Positions 6,897 through 7,196 of a DNA stretch of 7,196 nucleotides are shown in pieces (the first letter of the stretch is position 1; each line of letters opens with the position of its first letter). The DNA comes from Bacteroidota bacterium (GTDB lineage Bacteria > Bacteroidota > Bacteroidia > Bacteroidales > Lentimicrobiaceae), in NCBI GenBank assembly GCA_023428585.1, contig JAEYXG010000255.1, forward strand, positions 1-7,196. The letters run 5' to 3'. Below the pieces are notes generated by a model. The model saw only the letters and a list, made by a program, of their open reading frames with translations. It searched no databases and was not told the DNA's origin. The translations under genes and the position numbers were made by a program.

Positions 6897-7196
6897 ATGG
6901 GGAGCTTATACAATTTATTCTTGATTATACATTCATGGAACAGATGGCTAATTTTATTTTCCGGCATTCTGCTAATCTTGATGCTGATATATTCATTGAC
7001 CAACCATCAAGAGTTCAATAAAACAATGAAAACATTAGCCTTGTCATTCCTTGGCTCATTGCACTTCCAATTACTGGTTGGAATTGTACTTTATGTTTTC
7101 CTTAGCCCATTCACGCAGGCAGCCTTCAATGATTTTGGAAGTACAATGAAATACCCTGGGCTTAGATTCTGGGCTGTTGAGCATACTATGATAATC
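6897..7196 (+). CDS. Small multi-pass membrane protein, 'cytochrome B-like' of Bacteroidota (partial, 5' part)
   Basis: The frame is open for 100 codons from ATG 6897 to the end of the window, so the C-terminus is missing. The product is strongly hydrophobic, with membrane segments at about 6-33 and 46-70 and the start of a third at 91-100. Recognisable patterns are IIHSWNRWLIL (10-20), SLHFQLLVGIVLYVFLSP (54-71) and LRFWAVEHTMII (89-100). These resemble short Bacteroidota membrane proteins of about 140-150 residues commonly labelled 'cytochrome B'; I recognise this from memory, and the label is not evidence of function. His12, His56 and His96 each fall in or beside a membrane helix, so heme or metal binding is possible but unproven. 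The frame is open upstream to a stop at 6852, with a TTG at 6864 as an alternative start, but ATG 6897 begins right before the first helix. The gene lies beyond the terminator, so it should have its own promoter, which I could not identify. Confidence 0.8.
   Translation, partial: MGSLYNLFLIIHSWNRWLILFSGILLILMLIYSLTNHQEFNKTMKTLALSFLGSLHFQLLVGIVLYVFLSPFTQAAFNDFGSTMKYPGLRFWAVEHTMII

Noticed and set aside
1..7196. Possible CRISPR array, tRNA, riboswitch, insertion sequence or defence cassette.
   Set aside because: Genes fill almost the whole window with short gaps, and I saw no spaced repeats, cloverleaf-like segments, transposase motifs or terminal inverted repeats on either strand.

Overview
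The window reads as an ordinary, AT-rich chromosomal stretch of a Bacteroidota genome, probably class Bacteroidia. The evidence is the large signal peptidase I with a DUF5684-type N-terminus, the short DapB, the exported protein resembling DUF4412, the 'cytochrome B-like' small membrane protein, the A/T-rich leaders without Shine-Dalgarno sequences, and a TAnnTTTG-type -7 box. The genus cannot be fixed from this sequence alone.

Layout, all on the + strand: (1) the last 40 codons of a probable DUF5683 protein; (2) dapB, lysine/meso-diaminopimelate biosynthesis; (3) lepB, signal peptidase I, preceded by a 64-base gap with a possible promoter; (4) a cytoplasmic cyclophilin-type peptidyl-prolyl isomerase; (5) a secreted protein of unknown function resembling DUF4412; (6) ftsK, the DNA translocase of division and chromosome segregation; (7) a LolA-like periplasmic lipoprotein carrier; (8) a strong intrinsic terminator; (9) the first 100 codons of a small multi-pass membrane protein that runs off the window. 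Gaps from lepB to lolA are only 14 to 20 bases, so lepB-PPIase-DUF4412-like-ftsK-lolA looks like one transcription unit ending at the terminator. dapB starts 11 bases after the upstream gene and probably belongs to the preceding unit. No stretch longer than 300 bases lacks a gene; the longest gap is 146 bases, between lolA and the last gene, and it holds the terminator.

The genes share an envelope-and-division theme. DapB makes the precursor of the peptidoglycan cross-linking amino acid, LepB cleaves signal peptides of exported proteins (two of which are encoded in this cluster), LolA carries lipoproteins across the periplasm, and FtsK clears and resolves chromosomes at the septum.

I found no tRNA, rRNA, mobile element, CRISPR array, attachment site or defence gene, and no sign of recent transfer. 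The window does not appear to contain a novel system. The points most worth a second look are the tandem-repeat terminator, the unknown secreted protein inside the envelope operon, and the histidine-bearing membrane protein at the right edge.
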